A stretch of DNA of 43,681 nucleotides from Tenericutes bacterium ADurb.Bin087 (GTDB lineage Bacteria > Bacillota_I > Bacilli_A > RFN20 > CAG-826), in contig MWEF01000009.1 in the NCBI GenBank assembly GCA_002070905.1, positions 1 through 43,681 of the forward strand, written 5' to 3'. Shown here piece by piece: positions 41,001 to 43,681 of the stretch. The notes below the pieces were generated by a model, which made no database searches, was not told the origin of the DNA, and worked only from the letters and a program-made list of their open reading frames with translations. The stretch's first letter is position 1. Each line of letters opens with the position of its first letter. Made by a program: the position numbers and the translations under genes.

Positions 41001-43617
41001 ATCTATTTTTGATGGGCCCAGTAAAAATACAATTGTACAAATTAATACAGATGACCAACAAAACGTTTATGTTGATATAAAATTTGCGGGACAATCAATA
41101 AAGCGCGCTTATGTTACAAGCAAATCAAGATATCGAAGCGGCTGGAATTTTGTGTCTTTTTCATGGAAACGATATAATTCAAGTCCTTGTCCGAGCGAAT
41201 ATATTCTAGGATTAAATGGTGAATATACTTATAAATTAGTGACAAATTCGACGGCGCTTATTTTTCCAAATAATAGTTCACTTATTATTGGAGCGGGGCT
41301 AAACTATGCTTTAACTACGCTTGTTGAAGCAGATGCGCTGATTACGGGAATTGTAATTGATAATAACCCTAACACTGATGTTGCGGGTATTTTAAATTAT
41401 TACAAAATGAGTCGTAAACTATATTTACATTCTGGATATTTAAATAATAATTTATTAACTACCACAAATAGTGGGGTTAATGACTACGCTTATTTAGATA
41501 CGATTCCAAGTAATTACAAAGTATTCCCATTGCATCAAAGTGTCTTTGGGTTAGATGGTAATAATGATGTATCTTATACTCCGAGCAATTTACTTGAGAG
41601 TGAATTAGATCCTGGTTTTGCTTTTAATAACCGCTTAAAGCGTTATATGTATGTCGCTGAGGGCGATGCCTTAGTGTATCACACTGGCCTCAGTGATAGT
41701 GGCTTTATCGCGATGTATTTTACACGGGAAGAAGATCATGAACGGCAGTGTCTCTTTGAAGCAACAAGTGATAACGAATTATCTTTTAGTATTGAACGCC
41801 GTGAATCAACATATACAAGGCGCTTTTTCTTAGTAGTAAATGGGACAAGTTATGCAATAGGTGGACTTGATAATATTAATGAAAGAACTTATGTCGGTGT
41901 GACATGGAGCAAAACAGTAAGCGGAGACTCATATAATCCCAATGTCTATCGGTTCCGTGTTTTATTTAATAATACCGAAACAATTCATGATATTTCTTTA
42001 TCGGAAAGTTTTAGTAATATTAATCTTTCAGTAGGTAGAAAGACTAATACAACACCGATTATTGGTAATAAAGCTAATACAAGTTATCCGCTTTATGGTC
42101 AAATTGAATTTTTAGTGTATAACAATCTCTTTATGAGCAAAGCAAGTATTAATGCGCTTAAAAACAAATTAAATGGGATAACGACAAGTACACAAGGTGA
42201 CGGGTTTGGACTAGTCCGCTATCAAAGTATCACACGTGGTGACATAAGCATTATGTCAAAAGAATATTCGTATTATCTCCCAAATGAAACTCAAAAAATA
42301 AGTGAATTACCAACCAAAGAAGTAACGACTTGGATTCAAGGTGTTAAAACACGCGACTACGAATATGACGCTTTTGGTAATTTAGAAAAAATCTATGAAA
42401 ATAATGTACATACTCGGACATTTGAATATGACAAACGCGGATTTTTAATTAAGGAAACATGGGCACAAGGCGGCAGTTATTATAACTATAATAGTGCAGG
42501 TAATATAACAGCAATTACTGGCTTTAACGCTATTGATTATTATTATGAAGAAGGCGCATCTGCGAAATTACAAAGACTAATTCAATCTGGTGAAGAGTAC
42601 ATTGATTATGTAAATAATTCATTACTACCAAGTTCGATTTATAATATGGTTAATGGTGTCAAACAAAATATCGCGAATCTTTCATGGCAAGGTAGAAGAT
42701 TAATAAGTTATGTTGATAGCGAAGATAGTTATAATTATAGTTATGCATATAATTATGCTGGTTTAAGAGTTAAGAAGGTCGTAAATGGTGTTACCACGCA
42801 TTTTACATACTTCAATGATTTGTTAATGCTTGAAAGAAGAGGTAATATCATAATCCGCTATCGGTATGATAAAAGTGGAATATATGGCTTTACTATTGAA
42901 GAAGGGACAACATTAAAAGAATATTTCTATGATCGCGATGTTTTCGGTAATATAAATGGGATCTATGATGAAACTGGCAATAAAGTAGTTACTTATAATT
43001 ACACTGCTTATGGTTTATTGCACAGTATGAATGATAGTTCTCCAAATAATATTGGAACGATTAATAAAATAAGATATAAAGGATATTATTACGATGATGA
43101 AACTAGTTTCTATTATTGTAAGAGTAGGTATTATGTTCCACGCTTTACAAGATGGTTAAGTGGTGACGATGTTGCTTATTTAAATCCTGCAACAGTAACT
43201 GGTTTAAATCTATTTGTGTATTGTAATAATAATCCATTAGTAAACAATCACGATTATTATATTCCAGCGGAAAAAAAATATAGCACTTTCAATAATATCA
43301 TAGCAAATGCTTCATTTAGAAAAGGTTTCTTTTTTGGTGAAGCAGCAATAACTATGTCTAAAATTAGCGGAAATATAGGGAGCCAACTAGACATAAAAAA
43401 AGGGAAACTTTATATTGGAGCATTTGTTGACTATTCATTACTTAATTTAAATAGTCAATTAGGTGTAGGTAATGAAACAATACATTTTTTAATAGAGGGG
43501 AGTGGGGATTTAGGAGCGTTTTCGTTACTTAGTGGATTTGTGTTTGATATAGAAAAAGAATCCTTTTTTGTGGGAATTGGAGCCGAAGCATCTTTATTAT
43601 CTATGCAAGGAGATTAA
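38041..43617 (+). CDS. Giant RHS/YD-repeat protein with inserted LamG-like domains
   Basis: 1858 aa. No signal peptide or membrane anchor is visible at the N-terminus. YD repeats occur at about 520-900 (YEYDENGN) and 1439-1690 (YEYDAFGNL, FEYDKRGFL, FYDRDVFGNINGIYDETGN). Between them sit a CBM-like sandwich (about 374-515, IKNGSFKDGNTNYW) and two ConA/LamG-like domains (about 938-1130 and 1170-1380). The RHS core closes with RYKGYYYDDETSFYYCKSRYY (1677 on, split here: RYKGYYYD, DETSFYYC, KSRYY) and FVYCNNNPLV, but the usual DPxG after it is replaced by NNHDYYIP. The last 120 residues are Gly-rich beta-strands of unknown type, possibly a toxin or adhesive tip. GGGGG lies ten bases before the ATG. 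Confidence 0.85.
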   Translation: MGRGLNYPLSKYVNSDVREAGTIFVNVEPGHEDFIHVIPLLSFGDLRPIDISLIYIYSERSSNIGFGNGVRLSITYNLTVDASGDFLTLKYPDGFSEIFNKRTRDIEDEDGEITTKTDYLGAKSFNSIEEIGNNYILKLKNGFSYLLNPTRIFPNEIRYNGILTHTIRYVGDSFEIINYHTGSSTLTFTRDINTDNYIQLDYYYTAPGGSSSVSPYRYVINYVQNVYLSNITIVNPKCPSTAYELKQIEIINNSSSYKVTSVNDDIVTDVIITADKVSRVERKTLEIINPQTPSYNLDKTTFTYVDNGTGNGKEVKVEASNGTNVTYHFYSGNLLQYVINSDGNYARYDYKGSTHQLERTISGLSTYINSTNDNYIKNGSFKDGNTNYWTTSGTINVSTLETMPFLPGINYVCDVNRNSEISQSFSINGDVNTTISVSFWVRNNTDYTLLYYKLQLIKDGAVVKETTKTYGTRNNFYELHVLEITAKQMFDEVRIIFTGGDHPISKSYITDIIVKSYPIVTSYEYDENGNVSKETRGIISSNSEYDAYSNLINNYSLGNSGTNCYKTTEGLPLQTSSSTQGVRLNNIFNNSGQINSKTMTDGHGLQLVTSGFTYYSSDNSKPKKVINACGKEIIYNYTANTQKVMKVTYQSINWNYEYNNHYRLVSRTIKDNNNNDNVLYTYSIEYMNNKFANRITKITTPAYSYYFDYTNRFDLSKISFENANSTLKHELTKYLYKNEKVSSSYDNYNLMTKNYPNGKYKFVYNVKDLVSQVQYEDDNEVTTNLFDYEYNELEQVTLIRNIQATEYSENYYYNNNNMIARVVGKDNDEIAFKYDSLNELSGYVLYYNDVMKNVELNDSYRLYDFNTEEIYAKIQNSTTRYANFANLFTHTKLSGNNYGVLSDKIIPNLIRFETVNDEIIKKEISANIKDYNVHYDGRFNAFKFNSGANKYLEYIHNYTSNPIFNNDAFTISFWFKVDDIYYDYGLISIFDGPSKNTIVQINTDDQQNVYVDIKFAGQSIKRAYVTSKSRYRSGWNFVSFSWKRYNSSPCPSEYILGLNGEYTYKLVTNSTALIFPNNSSLIIGAGLNYALTTLVEADALITGIVIDNNPNTDVAGILNYYKMSRKLYLHSGYLNNNLLTTTNSGVNDYAYLDTIPSNYKVFPLHQSVFGLDGNNDVSYTPSNLLESELDPGFAFNNRLKRYMYVAEGDALVYHTGLSDSGFIAMYFTREEDHERQCLFEATSDNELSFSIERRESTYTRRFFLVVNGTSYAIGGLDNINERTYVGVTWSKTVSGDSYNPNVYRFRVLFNNTETIHDISLSESFSNINLSVGRKTNTTPIIGNKANTSYPLYGQIEFLVYNNLFMSKASINALKNKLNGITTSTQGDGFGLVRYQSITRGDISIMSKEYSYYLPNETQKISELPTKEVTTWIQGVKTRDYEYDAFGNLEKIYENNVHTRTFEYDKRGFLIKETWAQGGSYYNYNSAGNITAITGFNAIDYYYEEGASAKLQRLIQSGEEYIDYVNNSLLPSSIYNMVNGVKQNIANLSWQGRRLISYVDSEDSYNYSYAYNYAGLRVKKVVNGVTTHFTYFNDLLMLERRGNIIIRYRYDKSGIYGFTIEEGTTLKEYFYDRDVFGNINGIYDETGNKVVTYNYTAYGLLHSMNDSSPNNIGTINKIRYKGYYYDDETSFYYCKSRYYVPRFTRWLSGDDVAYLNPATVTGLNLFVYCNNNPLVNNHDYYIPAEKKYSTFNNIIANASFRKGFFFGEAAITMSKISGNIGSQLDIKKGKLYIGAFVDYSLLNLNSQLGVGNETIHFLIEGSGDLGAFSLLSGFVFDIEKESFFVGIGAEASLLSMQGD

Positions 43618-43658
43618 CTATTCTTAATCAAGTTAAATAGTAAATATATATCAAAAAG

Positions 43659-43677
43659 ATTCACAAACTAAGTGAAT
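43659..43677 (+). terminator. Possible terminator stem at window end
   Basis: ATTCAC, loop AAACTAA, GTGAAT lies 41 bases after the RHS stop. The window ends before a T-run could be seen, so this is weak. Confidence 0.3.
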
Positions 43678-43681
43678 TATC

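Noticed and set aside
1-43681. CRISPR arrays, tRNA or rRNA genes, insertion sequences, phage genes
   Set aside because: No regularly spaced repeats, cloverleaf-like segments, transposase or phage proteins were recognised in either strand.

Overview
The window is AT-rich, gene-dense bacterial DNA that reads with the standard code: TGG encodes Trp, and TGA is a stop in several ATGA overlaps. The gene content points to a low-GC Firmicute of the Bacilli/Erysipelotrichia/RF39-like (Tenericute-related) kind, probably host-associated. The signs are a mevalonate-type isoprenoid operon, a PPi-type phosphofructokinase, a ThiT thiamine transporter under a TPP riboswitch, CUT1-type sugar uptake with GH43/GH2 enzymes, NtdP (DUF402), and Ser/Glu/Pro-rich lipoproteins. 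The taxonomic placement is inference. No tRNA, rRNA, CRISPR array or insertion sequence was seen, and no gene-free stretch exceeds about 200 bases.

Layout. (1) 1-9696 is a carbohydrate-use locus. A minus-strand operon (solute-binding lipoprotein, two permeases, cytoplasmic GH43, a tiny membrane ORF, a secreted CBM9-like protein, a short lipoprotein) diverges from an ArsR-type regulator followed by a GH2 glycosidase. (2) 9700-13256 holds a TM2-like small membrane protein, an MTH1-like Nudix hydrolase, an MFS protein and a processive GT2 glycosyltransferase. (3) 13251-18780 is a minus-strand lower mevalonate operon (mvk, mvaD, pmk, fni) led by a small membrane protein and a TctA-family permease, an unexpected partnership. 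(4) 18838-25364 holds housekeeping and metabolic genes: an MFS permease with GDPD, glyA, PFK, an anchored alpha/beta hydrolase and tcdA. (5) 25379-33272 is a surface-polysaccharide cluster: a GT-D-fold glycosyltransferase, a Wzy-like polymerase, a lipoprotein, a TupA-like ATP-grasp enzyme, a Wzx-like flippase and two GT-B glycosyltransferases. (6) 33338-37055 holds ung, riboswitch-controlled thiT, a Sel1 protein, a DUF3137-like membrane protein and ntdP. (7) 37073-43617 is an accessory pair: a protein with a C-terminal MNT nucleotidyltransferase domain, 15 bases ahead of a giant RHS/YD-repeat protein carrying inserted LamG-like domains and an unknown C-terminal tip.

The most striking signals are these. 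Many genes at the start of transcription units have a TATAAT-like box exactly six bases before the ATG and no Shine-Dalgarno, the architecture of leaderless mRNAs, alongside genes with strong Shine-Dalgarno sites. A TctA-type carboxylate permease is embedded in the mevalonate operon. The MNT-domain/RHS pair may be an undescribed polymorphic-toxin-like module.
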